Assembly (NCBI RefSeq): GCF_041378895.1
Contig: NZ_CP144212.1
Span: 62,001 to 126,000, forward strand
DNA length: 64,000 bases
Reading direction: 5' to 3'
Source of the DNA: Dechloromonas sp. ZY10
Lineage (GTDB): Bacteria; Pseudomonadota; Gammaproteobacteria; Burkholderiales; Rhodocyclaceae
Positions 25,825 to 35,742 of the stretch are shown here, in pieces. Numbering within the stretch: position 1 is the first letter of the stretch; each line of letters opens with the position of its first letter. Made by a program: the position numbers and the translations under genes. The notes under the pieces are model-generated. The model had not been told where the DNA came from. It saw nothing but the letters and a program-made list of their open reading frames with translations, and ran no database searches.

Positions 25825-26877
25825 TTACGGTCGACGACCGGTCAGCAGCAAAAAGGGGAGCGTCAGGAAAGGCCAGAGGCTGGCAACGATACGGGTCAGA
25901 CCATTGAAGTTGAGAAAATGGCCCTGTTGCCAGACGGCCAATGCGGCCTGCGAATAGGGATTGGGTGGGGCCAGATTGACCAGCACGCAACCGGCCATCA
26001 GTGCTAGCCCCGCGAGCATCAGGCGGGCAGCGGCCGGCAGTGCCAGGGCAATGGCCAGGACCAGACCGGCAACCGGAAGGCCAAGGCGGACGCCCGGCGT
26101 CAGCCAGCTCAAGGCTTCGGCTGGGCTGATCAGGATGGCTGCCGCGAGGCTGCGGATCAGCAGGCCGAGCAACAGAAACAGTGGTACGACCAAATAGGCG
26201 GCAGCCAGCCGGGCACACAACTGGCGCACCAGCAGGCCAACCGCGACGGCGTTGAAGGCAACGATGCTGGCTTCGATCAGGACGAAGCTTTCGGCAGCAA
26301 AGGGCATGGCGGTGCTCAGTCCCAGCATCTGGCGCAAGTCGCCGGCGCCAAAGAGCAAAATCTCCGGCGAGAGCGGCAGCAGCAGCCACAGGCCGAGCAG
26401 GGTCAGACCGAGTTCGGCGTGGGCAACCGGGGCCAGCAGCTTTTGCTCGAAGGCGAGCAGGCGGGCCAGTACGCGCGGTCCGAGATAGACTGCGAGCAAG
26501 GCGCCGAGCAGGCCGCCCAGGCTGTTGCAGGCGAGGTCGAGGCTGGACGGGACGCGCGAAGGCAACCAGGTTTGGACAGCTTCGAGACTACCGCTGAGCA
26601 GTATCCCGAACAATGTCGCCAGTAATGGTGCGGTGTAGCGCCAGCGTAGCGTGGATAGTCCGAGGGTCAGGAAGAAGCCGAGGGGCAGGTAAACCGCGAC
26701 GTTGGCCGCCAGGTCGAAAGCGGTCCAGTAGCGCGGCCAGCCGCCTTCGAGGAAGGCCAGCGGCGAAATCCCGGTGCTGCGCCAGCCGGCGAACGGGTGG
26801 AGGCTGGCATAAACGATCAGTGCGCACCAGACTAGCGCCGAGTAGCGGGCGAGGCGCAGCGGGCCGCGGGAATTCAT
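25825..26877 (-). CDS. VanZ-family membrane protein
   Basis: 350 residues, about nine membrane segments. The first half (SLHPFAGWR, DLAANVAVYLPLGFFLTLGLS, DLACNSLGGLLGALLAVYLG) carries the VanZ-like conserved Asp-x-x-x-Asn pattern; the second half is additional hydrophobic sequence. The physiological role of chromosomal VanZ-like proteins is unclear. 6 bp from the symporter gene. Confidence 0.85.
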   Translation of the reverse strand: MNSRGPLRLARYSALVWCALIVYASLHPFAGWRSTGISPLAFLEGGWPRYWTAFDLAANVAVYLPLGFFLTLGLSTLRWRYTAPLLATLFGILLSGSLEAVQTWLPSRVPSSLDLACNSLGGLLGALLAVYLGPRVLARLLAFEQKLLAPVAHAELGLTLLGLWLLLPLSPEILLFGAGDLRQMLGLSTAMPFAAESFVLIEASIVAFNAVAVGLLVRQLCARLAAAYLVVPLFLLLGLLIRSLAAAILISPAEALSWLTPGVRLGLPVAGLVLAIALALPAAARLMLAGLALMAGCVLVNLAPPNPYSQAALAVWQQGHFLNFNGLTRIVASLWPFLTLPFLLLTGRRP

Positions 26878-26883
26878 CTGGCC

Positions 26884-28371
26884 TTACGGGTGCGGCGGCA
26901 CATGGTGGGTTTCGGCGGCGGCGCGATGGTGCAGCGCATCGTGGATGTTCTCGACCGGTGTCGGCCGTCCGACCCATTGCGGCAGCAGCGACCCGGCAAA
27001 CATCCCGATGAAGGAAACGCCGAGCCCGATCAATTGCGGCGGAACCAGGCTTTCTTCACCAATCAGGACTTCAACCAGCAACCATGAACAAAGGCCGCCG
27101 ATGATCGCCGCCAGCGCGCCCTGAGTGGTTGCGCGCGCCCAGTAGGCACCGATTACCAGCGGAACGAAGGCACCGGCCAGGGTGATTTTGTAGGCATTTT
27201 CGACCATCTTGAAAATGCTGGCGTTGGAGTACAGCGCAAACGCCAGTACCAGCAAGGCGAAACCGACGATCGAGCCGCGCATCACCCAGAGGAAGCGATG
27301 GTCGCTGAGGTGCGGCACGAAGCCACGCACGATGTTTTCCGAGAAAGCGACCGAAGGCGCCAGCAGTGTTGCTGACGAACAACTCATCACCGCTGACAGC
27401 ACCGCGCCGAAGAAGATGGCCTGGGCGAATACCGGCGTCTGTTGCAGCACCAGCAGCGGCAGGATCAGCTGCGAGTCAGTCTGCAGCAGGCCGTTGAACT
27501 GCTCGGGGTCGATCAGGGTGGCCGAGTAGGCGATGAACATCGGCACAAAGGCGAAGCAGAAGTAGGTGACGCCGCCGAGCACCGAGCCCCAGATCGCGAT
27601 TTTTGCGGTGCGTGCCGAGGTTACGCGCTGGAAAACGTCCTGCTGCGGAATCGAACCGAGCATCATGGTCAGCCAAGCACCGAGGAAGGCGACCCATTGC
27701 AGCGGGTCGGGCGGCGGAAAGAAATCGAGCTTGCCGGCGGCGTCGGCATGCTCGATCACCGCCATGGCGCCACCGGTCTGGCCGGAGATGAACCAGGCGA
27801 TGAACAGCATGCCGCCCATGATGATCCCCATCTGCACGAAATCGAGGATCGCGACCGAGAGCATGCCGCCGAAGGTGGTGTAGGTGAGGACGATGGCGGC
27901 GCCGAGGAGCATGCCGGCGGTCGGGCTGACCGCGCCATCGGTGACGACGCTGAAGACCAGGCCAAGGGCCTTGATCTGGGCGGCAACCCAGCCGAGGTAG
28001 GAAACCACGATGCAGAGCGTGGTCAGCACTTCGACGGTGCGGTTGTAGCGCAGGCGGAAGAAGTCGCCCAGCGTCAGCACGTTCATCTTGTACAGCTTGG
28101 TGGCGAAGAAGATGCCGCCGAGAACCAGGCACAGCGAGGAGCCGAAGGGGTCGGCGACCACTCCGCGCAGGCCTTCCTTGACGAAGGTCGCCGATACGCC
28201 GAACACTGCTTCGGCGCCGAACCAGGTGGCGAAGACCGTGGCAGTGACGACCGGCAGCGGCAGGTGGCGACCGGCCACCGCGAAATCCTTGGTGCTATGT
28301 ACGCGCGTTGCGGCAAAGAGGCCGATGCCGATGGAGACGAGCAGGTAAAGGGCGACGAACCAGATCAGCAT
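26884..28371 (-). CDS. sodium:solute symporter (SSS family)
   Basis: 495 residues with about thirteen membrane segments. GRHLPLPVVTATVFATWFGAE near residue 36 and YLGWVAAQIKALG match the SSS family (PutP/PanF-like). A His-rich C-terminal tail (HDALHHRAAAETHHVPPHP) is unusual and might bind metal. Substrate cannot be told from sequence. Confidence 0.9.
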   Translation of the reverse strand: MLIWFVALYLLVSIGIGLFAATRVHSTKDFAVAGRHLPLPVVTATVFATWFGAEAVFGVSATFVKEGLRGVVADPFGSSLCLVLGGIFFATKLYKMNVLTLGDFFRLRYNRTVEVLTTLCIVVSYLGWVAAQIKALGLVFSVVTDGAVSPTAGMLLGAAIVLTYTTFGGMLSVAILDFVQMGIIMGGMLFIAWFISGQTGGAMAVIEHADAAGKLDFFPPPDPLQWVAFLGAWLTMMLGSIPQQDVFQRVTSARTAKIAIWGSVLGGVTYFCFAFVPMFIAYSATLIDPEQFNGLLQTDSQLILPLLVLQQTPVFAQAIFFGAVLSAVMSCSSATLLAPSVAFSENIVRGFVPHLSDHRFLWVMRGSIVGFALLVLAFALYSNASIFKMVENAYKITLAGAFVPLVIGAYWARATTQGALAAIIGGLCSWLLVEVLIGEESLVPPQLIGLGVSFIGMFAGSLLPQWVGRPTPVENIHDALHHRAAAETHHVPPHP

Positions 28372-28453
28372 GGCAGTGCGGAAAACGCCGGCAAGGGGTT
28401 GAAAACGCGGGGATTATACGGGGTTTGCCGGGTTCCGCACGGGCTCTCCCGGG

Positions 28454-29122
28454 TCAGAACGGCGGCGCGCAGGAAAATTCGAGTTTTTCTGCGGTCGACG
28501 GGTGAAAAAAGCTGATTTTGCTGGCGTGCAACAGCAGTCGGGGGGCGCGTTCGGCCGCCGGGCCGGCATAGAGCTCATCGCCGAGAATCGGGTGGCCAAG
28601 CGCCGCCAGGTGCACCCGCAACTGGTGCGAGCGACCGGTGATCGGCTCCAGTTCGACCCGGGTGCTGTCGCTGGCCGGGTCGCGGGCAAGCACCCTGAAA
28701 TGTGTCAGCGACGGCTTGCCGAGCGTGAAATCAACCATTTGCCGGGGGCGGTTCGGCCAGTCGCAGATCAGCGGCAGGTCGATACTGCCGCAATCGTCGG
28801 CGAGCAGGCCAGCAACCACGGCGATGTAGCGCTTATCCACCAGACGTTCGCGAAACTGCCGCGACAGTTCGCTGTGGGCGGCTTCGCCCCGGGCCAGTAT
28901 CAGCAGTCCGGAGGTGCCCATGTCCAGGCGGTGTGCGGTCAGTGCATCGGAGTAACCTTGCCGGTGCAGGCGGGTGACCAGACAATCCTGACGTTCCTCG
29001 CCGCGCCCGGGCACCGAGAGCAGGCCGGCAGGTTTGTCGACGACCAGCACGGCAGGATCGCAAAAGAGCGGAGCAGTGCCTGTATCCGGGGGCGGCAGAT
29101 AGGGGGGGGCAATATGAGCCAT
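28454..29122 (-). CDS. rluA: RluA-type rRNA/tRNA pseudouridine synthase
   Basis: 222 residues from the ATG at 29122; a GTG six codons earlier is possible. VVDKPAGLLSVPGRGEE, the catalytic HRLDMGTSGLL, LPLICDWPNRPRQ and PITGRSHQLRVH closely follow E. coli RluA in order and length (no S4 domain), so RluA itself is likely: it makes pseudouridine in 23S rRNA and some tRNAs. The 3' end of the gene contains a degenerate GGTCGAC element flanked by T- and A-runs (28484-28510). Confidence 0.9.
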   Translation of the reverse strand: MAHIAPPYLPPPDTGTAPLFCDPAVLVVDKPAGLLSVPGRGEERQDCLVTRLHRQGYSDALTAHRLDMGTSGLLILARGEAAHSELSRQFRERLVDKRYIAVVAGLLADDCGSIDLPLICDWPNRPRQMVDFTLGKPSLTHFRVLARDPASDSTRVELEPITGRSHQLRVHLAALGHPILGDELYAGPAAERAPRLLLHASKISFFHPSTAEKLEFSCAPPF

Positions 29123-29200
29123 GGGGCGCGATTCTGCCACAGCCGCTAGCGCAGACCGGCGTCAACGAGGCCAAGGCGCGGGAAATCCCGCGAATTCAGG

Positions 29201-29211
29201 CGTCGACCGTG
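29201..29211. repeat. single GTCGACCGTG copy upstream of recA
   Basis: CGTCGACCGTG in the rluA-recA spacer, one half of the dispersed element. No second half is visible nearby. A chance match cannot be excluded for this one. Confidence 0.4.
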
Positions 29212-29249
29212 AATCTGCAGCGGGATTGCCAACCTGGCAAGCAAACAGC

Positions 29250-29277
29250 TTGCCAAAAGCTCGTCAGTGCATATACT
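29250..29277 (+). promoter_or_regulatory. recA promoter
   Basis: TTGCCA (29250-29255) and TATACT (29272-29277) with a 16-bp spacer form a sigma-70 type promoter. The LexA box overlaps the -10 and the start site. Confidence 0.75.
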
Positions 29278-29291
29278 GTAAATATCAACAG
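29276..29291. promoter_or_regulatory. LexA (SOS) box of recA
   Basis: CTGTAAATATCAACAG fits the beta/gamma-proteobacterial consensus CTGT-N8-ACAG exactly, placed over the -10 end of the recA promoter. It predicts repression by LexA and SOS induction. Confidence 0.92.
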
Positions 29292-29393
29292 TAATTGATT
29301 GGCGGCGTACCTTGGCAGCCGGCGACCGTCTGCAATTTCTGTTCCATCTTCGGCCCCTGTGCCATAATTCCGACAAATTTCCGAGGTGTTCCC

Positions 29394-30422
29394 ATGGACG
29401 ACAACAAGGCAAAAGCGCTCGCCGCGGCGCTGCAGCAAATCGAGAAGCAGTTTGGCAAGGGCTCCATCATGAAGATGGGCGATGCCGAAATCGACGAGGG
29501 TATCCAGGTCGTGTCGACCGGTTCGCTCGGCCTTGATATTGCGCTTGGCGTCGGTGGTTTGCCGCGTGGCCGGGTGGTCGAGATTTACGGCCCGGAATCC
29601 TCGGGCAAAACCACGCTGTGTCTGCAAGTGGTTGCCGAAATGCAGAAGCTGGGTGGCGTGGCGGCGTTCATCGACGCCGAACACGCGCTGGATCCGCAGT
29701 ATGCGCAAAAGCTCGGTGTTAATGTTGGTGACCTGCTGATTTCGCAGCCTGATACTGGCGAACAGGCGCTGGAAATTGCCGACATGCTGGTGCGTTCGGG
29801 TTCGGTAGATATCATCATCGTTGACTCGGTTGCTGCGCTTACGCCGCGCGCCGAAATCGAAGGCGAGATGGGCGACCAGATGGTCGGCCTGCACGCCCGC
29901 CTGATGTCGCAGGCACTGCGCAAACTGACCGCCAACATCAAGAAGACCAACACCTTGGTCATCTTCATCAACCAGATCCGGATGAAGATCGGGGTCATGT
30001 TCGGTTCGCCGGAAACCACCACCGGCGGCAACGCACTCAAGTTCTATGCCTCGGTACGGATGGACATCCGCCGCATCGGCGGGATCAAGAAGGGCGACGA
30101 AGTGATTGGCAACGAAACCAAGGTCAAGATCGTCAAGAACAAGGTGTCGCCACCGTTCCGCGAAGCCATTTTCGACATCCTCTACGGCGAGGGGATTTCC
30201 CGCGAGGGTGAAATCATCGAAATGGGTGTCGCCCACAAGCTGATCGACAAGTCCGGTGCCTGGTATTCGTACAAGGGTGAAAAGATTGGCCAGGGCAAGG
30301 ACAACGCCCGCGAATTCCTGCGCGCCCATCCGGAAATCGCTCAGGAAGTCGAGGCGCAGATTCGCGAAGCGGCCAGCGTCACCGTGATCAAACCGAGCAA
30401 GTCGGCACCGGCCGATGCCTGA
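29394..30422 (+). CDS. recA: RecA recombinase
   Basis: 342 residues from the ATG at 29394. GPESSGKTT is the P-loop; [10 protein letters not shown] is Walker [23 protein letters not shown] covers the DNA-binding loop L1 and [21 protein letters not shown] is L2. It polymerises on single-stranded DNA, promotes strand exchange and LexA cleavage. Its end overlaps recX by 8 bp. Confidence 0.99.
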   Translation: MDDNKAKALAAALQQIEKQFGKGSIMKMGDAEIDEGIQVVSTGSLGLDIALGVGGLPRGRVVEIYGPESSGKTTLCLQVVAEMQKLGGVAAFIDAEHALDPQYAQKLGVNVGDLLISQPDTGEQALEIADMLVRSGSVDIIIVDSVAALTPRAEIEGEMGDQMVGLHARLMSQALRKLTANIKKTNTLVIFINQIRMKIGVMFGSPETTTGGNALKFYASVRMDIRRIGGIKKGDEVIGNETKVKIVKNKVSPPFREAIFDILYGEGISREGEIIEMGVAHKLIDKSGAWYSYKGEKIGQGKDNAREFLRAHPEIAQEVEAQIREAASVTVIKPSKSAPADA

Positions 30423-30849
30423 TCTGCGTGTGCGCGCCCTGCAGTTGCTGACCCGGCGCGAATACAGCCGGGCAGCACTGAAAGCGAAACTCGCTGCGCA
30501 CGCCGAATCGGAAGAAGAACTGAACGCCGTGCTCGACTCGCTGCAAGCCGAACGACTGCTCTCCGACCAGCGCTATGCGGCGGAGCGGGTAGCTGCCCGT
30601 GGCGCGCGCTATGGCAACGCCAGGTTGCGCCAGGAGTTGCGCCAGCAAGGCATCGGCGATGATGAAATTGCCGCTGCCCTGCCCGAGGCCGGCGACGAAG
30701 GCGCGCGTTGTCGCCAGGTCTGGCAACGCAAGTTCACCCACCTGCCGGATAGCCCCGCAGAACGGGCCAGGCAACAGCGCTTTCTGCACTATCGTGGCTT
30801 TTCGTCAGCGGCGATCCGCTGCGTCCTGCGCGGAGATGATGAATCATGA
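30415..30849 (+). CDS. recX: RecX, RecA modulator
   Basis: 144 residues of charged helical repeats ([48 protein letters not shown]) typical of RecX, which limits RecA filament extension. It starts inside the recA end and its own stop overlaps the lptB start (ATGA), giving recA-recX-lptB coupling. Confidence 0.93.
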   Translation: MPDLRVRALQLLTRREYSRAALKAKLAAHAESEEELNAVLDSLQAERLLSDQRYAAERVAARGARYGNARLRQELRQQGIGDDEIAAALPEAGDEGARCRQVWQRKFTHLPDSPAERARQQRFLHYRGFSSAAIRCVLRGDDES

Positions 30850-31580
30850 GCAGCACCCTCGCCCGCCTGTCGGCACACAACCTGAAGAAACGCTACAAGG
30901 CCCGCACCGTGGTCGAGGATGTGTCGTTCAATGTCGGCGCCGGCGAGGTGGTCGGTCTGCTGGGGCCCAACGGTGCCGGCAAGACTACCTGTTTCTACAT
31001 GATCGTTGGCCTTGTCGCCTCGGATGGCGGCGAGGTCTATATCGACGACGAACGCCTGACCCATCTGCCGATGCATCGGCGCGCGCAGCAGGGTTTGTCC
31101 TACCTGCCGCAGGAGGCTTCGGTCTTCCGCAAGCTCAACGTCGAGGACAACATCCGGGCGATTCTCGAACTGCTCGACCTGCCCGAGAGCGAGGTCAATG
31201 CCCGGCTCGAAAACCTGCTCGGCGAACTGCACATTGGCCATGTTCGCCATGTCAATGCCGCCGCCCTGTCGGGTGGCGAGCGGCGGCGAGTCGAAATTGC
31301 CCGGGCGCTGGCGACCAATCCGCGCTTCATCCTGCTCGATGAGCCTTTTGCCGGTGTCGACCCGATTGCCGTGCTGGAGATTCAGAAAATCATCCGTTTC
31401 CTCAAAGAGCGCGGGATCGGCGTGCTGATCACCGATCATAATGTGCGCGAAACCTTGGGGATCTGCGATCACGCCTACATCATCAATGCCGGGCACGTGC
31501 TCGCCTCTGGACGCCCGGACGAAATCGTCGATAATGAAAGCGTGCGCAAAGTTTATCTCGGCGAGCATTTCCGCCTCTGA
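30846..31580 (+). CDS. lptB: LptB, LPS export ATPase
   Basis: 244 residues. GPNGAGKTT (Walker A), [14 protein letters not shown] (Q-loop), [15 protein letters not shown] (signature), [15 protein letters not shown] (Walker B) and [10 protein letters not shown] (switch His) follow the LptB pattern. It powers LptFG extraction of lipopolysaccharide from the inner membrane. It sits directly before rpoN, as in many proteobacteria. The usual kdsC-lptC-lptA genes are not upstream; recX is there instead. Confidence 0.96.
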   Translation: MSSTLARLSAHNLKKRYKARTVVEDVSFNVGAGEVVGLLGPNGAGKTTCFYMIVGLVASDGGEVYIDDERLTHLPMHRRAQQGLSYLPQEASVFRKLNVEDNIRAILELLDLPESEVNARLENLLGELHIGHVRHVNAAALSGGERRRVEIARALATNPRFILLDEPFAGVDPIAVLEIQKIIRFLKERGIGVLITDHNVRETLGICDHAYIINAGHVLASGRPDEIVDNESVRKVYLGEHFRL

Positions 31581-31610
31581 CGCACCCAGGCCCGGAAACC
31601 CGCAGCAACA

Positions 31611-33074
31611 ATGAAGCCCGCCCTCCAGCTCAAACTCTCCCAGCATCTGGCGCTGACGCCGCAACTGCAACAGTCGATCAAACTGCTGCAGCTGTCGACC
31701 ATCGAGATGCAACAGGAGATTGAGCGTTACCTGCTTGAGAACCCGCTGCTCGAGCGCGACGATGACGTGCCGGAGTCCTTTGCCTCGGCCCAGTCCTTCG
31801 ACAGCCCCTACCAGCAGGAGGCGAGCCAGTCTGAGACTGCTTCCGAACCGGCTGCGCAGGGCGATGATCGCGATAGCGAGCCCCCGATCACTCCGGCCGA
31901 TGTCGACGATGACCGCTGGGCCAGCGATGCCGGTACCTATAGCGGTGCCGGGCGTGACGAGGACGACGACAGCGACGCCCAGGATATCCACGCGGCAACG
32001 ACCAGCCTGCGCGATCATCTCGGCTGGCAGTTGGGGATGACCCAGTTGTCGGAGCGCGACCGCTCGCTGGTCCGTTTCCTGATCGAGGCCCTCGACGACG
32101 ACGGCTATCTATCAACGCCGCTGGTCGAATTGTGGGAAACCCTGCCGCCGGAATACGAAATCGAGCTCGAAGAACTCGAAATCGCGCTCAAGCACATCCA
32201 GAATTTTGACCCGACCGGGATTGGCGCCCGTTCGCCGCAGGAGTGCCTGGCTTTGCAGTTGCGGGCTTTGCCCGTCAGCCGGGAGGGCGAGTTGGCACTG
32301 CGGATCGTCGAGCAGCATCTGGAACTGCTGGCCGCCCGTGATTTTGCCAAGCTCAAGCGCCTGACTTCCTCCGACGATGCCGCCCTGAAGGCTGCGCACG
32401 CGCTGATCGTCAGCCTGAATCCACGACCCGGTGCGCATTTTGCAGCGCACGATGCGCGCTACATTACGCCCGACGTGATCGTCAAAAAGCTCAAGGGCAA
32501 GTGGACGGCTTACATCAACCCCGATGCCTATCCGCGCTTGCGCGTCAATCGTCTCTATGCCGAAATCCTGGCCCAGCAGCGGCGTGGCAATGGCAACCTG
32601 ACGGGCCAGTTGCAGGAAGCCCGCTGGCTGATCAAGAACGTGCAGCAGCGTTTCGACACCATCCTGCGGGTGTCGCAGGCGATCGTCGAGCGCCAGAAGC
32701 AGTTCTTTGAACACGGCGAGGTCGCAATGCGCCCGCTGGTTCTGCGCGAAATCGCCGATATTCTCGATTTGCACGAGTCGACCGTGTCACGCGTCACCAG
32801 CCAGAAGTTCATGGCCACCCCGCGCGGCATCTTCGAACTCAAATATTTCTTCGGCAGTCATGTGTCCACCGATACCGGTGGCGCTTGCTCTGCAACTGCC
32901 ATCCGGGCACTGATCAAGCAATTGATTGGGGCCGAGGATGGCAAAAAGCCCTTGTCGGATAGTCAAATATCCGAAATACTAGGCCAGCAGGGAATCGTTG
33001 TAGCCCGACGGACGGTAGCGAAGTACCGTGAGTCGCTCAACATCCCGCCGGTCAATTTACGCAAGACCCTGTAG
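31611..33074 (+). CDS. rpoN: RpoN, sigma-54 factor
   Basis: 487 residues. The Gln/Leu-rich activator-interaction region ([22 protein letters not shown]) is at the N-terminus; an acidic linker covers about residues 45-125; the core-binding domain follows; [13 protein letters not shown] is the HTH; the RpoN box [10 protein letters not shown] lies 16 residues from the end. It directs core polymerase to -24/-12 promoters with AAA+ activators. Confidence 0.98.
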   Translation: MKPALQLKLSQHLALTPQLQQSIKLLQLSTIEMQQEIERYLLENPLLERDDDVPESFASAQSFDSPYQQEASQSETASEPAAQGDDRDSEPPITPADVDDDRWASDAGTYSGAGRDEDDDSDAQDIHAATTSLRDHLGWQLGMTQLSERDRSLVRFLIEALDDDGYLSTPLVELWETLPPEYEIELEELEIALKHIQNFDPTGIGARSPQECLALQLRALPVSREGELALRIVEQHLELLAARDFAKLKRLTSSDDAALKAAHALIVSLNPRPGAHFAAHDARYITPDVIVKKLKGKWTAYINPDAYPRLRVNRLYAEILAQQRRGNGNLTGQLQEARWLIKNVQQRFDTILRVSQAIVERQKQFFEHGEVAMRPLVLREIADILDLHESTVSRVTSQKFMATPRGIFELKYFFGSHVSTDTGGACSATAIRALIKQLIGAEDGKKPLSDSQISEILGQQGIVVARRTVAKYRESLNIPPVNLRKTL

Positions 33075-33088
33075 AGAGAGGAGAAAAC

Positions 33089-33412
33089 ATGAATCTGCAG
33101 ATCAGTGGTCACCACATCGAAGTTACGCCGGCTCTGCGCGAATACGTCGAGAACAAGCTGGACCCCGTGGTTCGTCACTTTGACAAGGTGACGGGCGTGA
33201 ACGTCGTCCTGTCCGTCGAAAAGCTCAAGCAGAAGGCCGAAGTGACCATGCATGTTCCGGGTAAGGATCTGCATGTCGAAGAAGCCGGCGACGACCTGTA
33301 CGCCGCCATCGACGCCCTGTTTGACAAGCTGGATCGTCAGGTCCAGAAGCACAAGCAGAAGCTGCAGGATCACCATCGCGGCGAAAAGCCCACCCTGCAA
33401 GCTGCCGAATAA
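33089..33412 (+). CDS. hpf: HPF, ribosome hibernation-promoting factor
   Basis: 107 residues of the short HPF type ([61 protein letters not shown]). It binds the small ribosomal subunit and promotes 100S dimers at rest. A strong ribosome site (AGAGAGGAG) lies before the ATG. 14 bp after rpoN. Confidence 0.96.
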   Translation: MNLQISGHHIEVTPALREYVENKLDPVVRHFDKVTGVNVVLSVEKLKQKAEVTMHVPGKDLHVEEAGDDLYAAIDALFDKLDRQVQKHKQKLQDHHRGEKPTLQAAE

Positions 33413-33421
33413 GCACTGCCC

Positions 33422-33456
33422 GGCCGTGCTTCCTTGGGGAGTACGGCCTTTGCTTT
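33422..33456 (+). terminator. hairpin between hpf and ptsN, possibly an attenuating terminator
   Basis: GGCCGT-G-CTTCC / GGGAG-T-ACGGCC folds into a hairpin, followed by TTTGCTTTATCTTTT. The ptsN start is only 11 bp beyond, so it could be a partial terminator within the operon. Confidence 0.6.
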
Positions 33457-33466
33457 ATCTTTTCCT

Positions 33467-33913
33467 ATGAATCCCCTGAACACTATCCTGTCTGCCGACC
33501 GCGTTGTCCTCGACCTTGAGGCCACCAGCAAAAAGCGGGTCTTCGAGCAGGCGGGCCAGCTTTTCGAAGCGCAACTGGGCATTGCCCGGGCCCAGATTTT
33601 CGACAGCCTGTTTGCCCGTGAAAAGCTGGGCTCCACTGGCATCGGCCAGGGCATTGCCATCCCGCACGGCCGGATCAAGGGCCTCAAGCAGGCGGCTGGA
33701 GCCTTTTTTCGTCTTGGCACGCCGGTGCCGTTTGATTCGCCCGACGGTCGTCCGGTCAATCTCCTGTTTGTCCTTCTGGTGCCCGAACAGGCCACCGAGG
33801 CGCATCTGCAGATTCTTTCCGAACTGGCGCAGCGTTTTGCCGAACGCAGCTTCCGCGATTCACTGAACAGCGCCGAAGACGCCGCTGCCGTGCTGCAGCT
33901 TTTCACCGCCTGA
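33467..33913 (+). CDS. ptsN: PtsN, nitrogen-PTS EIIA
   Basis: 148 residues from the ATG at 33467; an earlier in-frame start at 33434 falls within the hairpin. The phosphorylated His lies in GIAIPHGRI. EIIA-Ntr is the end acceptor of the nitrogen PTS and tunes potassium and nitrogen responses. Next to hprK, which would phosphorylate its donor protein. Confidence 0.95.
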   Translation: MNPLNTILSADRVVLDLEATSKKRVFEQAGQLFEAQLGIARAQIFDSLFAREKLGSTGIGQGIAIPHGRIKGLKQAAGAFFRLGTPVPFDSPDGRPVNLLFVLLVPEQATEAHLQILSELAQRFAERSFRDSLNSAEDAAAVLQLFTA

Positions 33914-33920
33914 GGCCTGC

Positions 33921-34856
33921 GTGCGCCACATCAGCCTGGTTCAGTTGTACAAGGATAACCGTGAGAAGCTGATGCTCTCCTGGTTGCTGGGTGAGGACAA
34001 CGATCGCCGGATCGAGATCAAGGAATCGAATAACTACGGCGCCGATGTGGTCGGGCACATCAACATCATTCACCCCGAACGCCTGCAGGTGATGGGGAAA
34101 GCCGAATATGACTGGGCTTACCGGATTGGCGAGCGCCGGTTCGGGCAGATGCTCAACGATCTGCTGGCAGCGCAGCCGCCGGCGGTGATTGTTGCCGATG
34201 GCCTGAGTCCGCCGGAGATGCTGACCGAGGGTTGTACCCGGACCAACACCCCGCTGCTGTTGACCCCCAAGCATTGCTCCGGGGTGATTGACCTGCTGCG
34301 CATCTACCTGTCGGCCCGGCTGGCCGATACGGTCAGTCTGCACGGCGTGTTCATGGACGTGTTCGGCATGGGCGTCCTGATTACCGGCGATTCCGGGGTC
34401 GGCAAATCCGAGTTGGCGCTTGAATTGATTTCCCGCGGCCACGGCCTAGTTGCCGACGATGTGGTCGAAATGGGGCGGATTGCGCCGACTACCATTGAGG
34501 GCCGCTGTCCCGGCATGTTGCGCGACTTTCTTGAAGTGCGCGGCCTTGGCCTGTTGAATATCCGCACCATCTTCGGCGAGACCGCTTCGCGCCGCAAGAT
34601 GAAGCTGAAGCTGATTGTCCATTTGCAGAAAACCGCCAATCAGGGTGATGCGCCGCGCTTGCCACTGGATGCGCAAACCCAGGAAGTACTGGGCATTCCG
34701 ATCCGCAAGGTGGTGATTCCGGTGGCGGCCGGCCGTAACCTGGCGGTGCTGCTTGAGGCGGCAGTGCGTAACACCATCCTGCAATTGCGCGGGATCGACA
34801 GCATGCAGGATTTCATGGAACGTCAGCAGCGGATGATGCTTGACGAGGATGCCTGA
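33921..34856 (+). CDS. hprK: HprK, HPr kinase/phosphorylase
   Basis: 311 residues starting with GTG. The N-terminal domain (LLTPKHCSG) precedes the C-terminal kinase with Walker A GDSGVGKS and the HprK signature VRGLGLLNIRTIFGE. It phosphorylates or dephosphorylates HPr/Npr on serine. In related genomes a rapZ gene commonly follows; here a PsiF-repeat gene follows instead. Confidence 0.96.
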   Translation: MRHISLVQLYKDNREKLMLSWLLGEDNDRRIEIKESNNYGADVVGHINIIHPERLQVMGKAEYDWAYRIGERRFGQMLNDLLAAQPPAVIVADGLSPPEMLTEGCTRTNTPLLLTPKHCSGVIDLLRIYLSARLADTVSLHGVFMDVFGMGVLITGDSGVGKSELALELISRGHGLVADDVVEMGRIAPTTIEGRCPGMLRDFLEVRGLGLLNIRTIFGETASRRKMKLKLIVHLQKTANQGDAPRLPLDAQTQEVLGIPIRKVVIPVAAGRNLAVLLEAAVRNTILQLRGIDSMQDFMERQQRMMLDEDA

Positions 34857-34914
34857 AAGCCCGATAGTCGGCCCGCGTGTCTATCCATTTGCGATCTTTT
34901 TCCGGGAGACCTTG

Positions 34915-35181
34915 ATGAAAAAATCCGTATGCCTGTTGCTGCTTGCCTTTGCTGCCGGTTCTGCGCTGGCGGTCGATGATTGCGAGTCTCGTGCCGCCGA
35001 GAAAAAATTGGCCGGCGCAGCCAAAACCAGCTTCTTGAAAAAATGCCAGGCCGACGTCAAGGCCACGCCGGAGTTCGCCGCTTGCGATCAGAAAGCCGGT
35101 GAGAAGAAGTTGGCCGGCGCCGCCCGCAGCAGCTTCATGAAGAAATGCGTGCATGATGCCCAGGGCGCTGCCGCCAAGTAA
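34915..35181 (+). CDS. PsiF-repeat exported protein
   Basis: 88 residues from the ATG at 34915. Signal peptide to ALAVD. The mature protein has two copies of the PsiF repeat, C-x-A-x-x-KKLAGAA-(K/R)-x-SF-(L/M)-KKC, with two cysteines per repeat (four in total). E. coli PsiF is phosphate-starvation induced; function unknown. Closed by a strong terminator. Confidence 0.88.
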   Translation: MKKSVCLLLLAFAAGSALAVDDCESRAAEKKLAGAAKTSFLKKCQADVKATPEFAACDQKAGEKKLAGAARSSFMKKCVHDAQGAAAK

Positions 35182-35202
35182 GCCCGCTGTAATCGGTTTT
35201 TG

Positions 35203-35241
35203 AAAAAAGCCCCGGTGGCCAAACAGGCTGCCGGGGCTTTT
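35203..35241. terminator. bidirectional terminator between the PsiF and HIT genes
   Basis: AAAAAAGCCCCGG and CCGGGGCTTTT form a GC-rich stem with A/T tails on both sides, suited to ending both convergent transcripts. Confidence 0.88.
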
Positions 35242-35272
35242 GCTTGTCCGGAACGGCGGGCGGCTTGCGCGT

Positions 35273-35725
35273 TCAGTTGGGGCCGTTGGCGGCGGCAAGC
35301 GCCGTTGTCAGCGCCGCTGCGAGTGCATCATCGCTTACCTGCGGGCGAACCGCGTTCGGCGTACGCTGCGGCTGGCCCCACACCGGCTCGGGGAAGTGGC
35401 GGTCATCCTGCCAGCGGGGAATCACGTGCCAGTGCACATGCGGCACCATGTTGCCGAAGCTGGCAAGGTTGATCTTGTCTGGCGTAAACAGTTCGCGCAC
35501 CACGCGCTCAACGGCAAACACCGTCTGCATCAGTTGTTGTTGCTGCGTCGGGTCCAGATCGCTCATCTCGCGGACATGCGCCTGCCAGACCACGCGGCAG
35601 AAGCCGGGGTAGTCGGGGTCGTTGACGCGGATCACCCGCAGTTGGCTGTTGCGCCACAACAGCGTGCCGCCGTCTTCACGACAGAGCGGGCAGTTTTCGG
35701 GGTGGTTCGGGGTGGAGGGGCTCAT
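35273..35725 (-). CDS. HIT-family nucleotide hydrolase
   Basis: 150 residues from the ATG at 35725. CPLCREDGG may bind zinc; HVHWHVIPR is the histidine triad with the catalytic middle His. HIT proteins hydrolyse nucleotide phosphoramidates or related bonds. The C-terminal 25 residues are Ala-rich. Confidence 0.9.
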   Translation of the reverse strand: MSPSTPNHPENCPLCREDGGTLLWRNSQLRVIRVNDPDYPGFCRVVWQAHVREMSDLDPTQQQQLMQTVFAVERVVRELFTPDKINLASFGNMVPHVHWHVIPRWQDDRHFPEPVWGQPQRTPNAVRPQVSDDALAAALTTALAAANGPN

Positions 35726-35742
35726 TGCATACTCCAGAAAGG

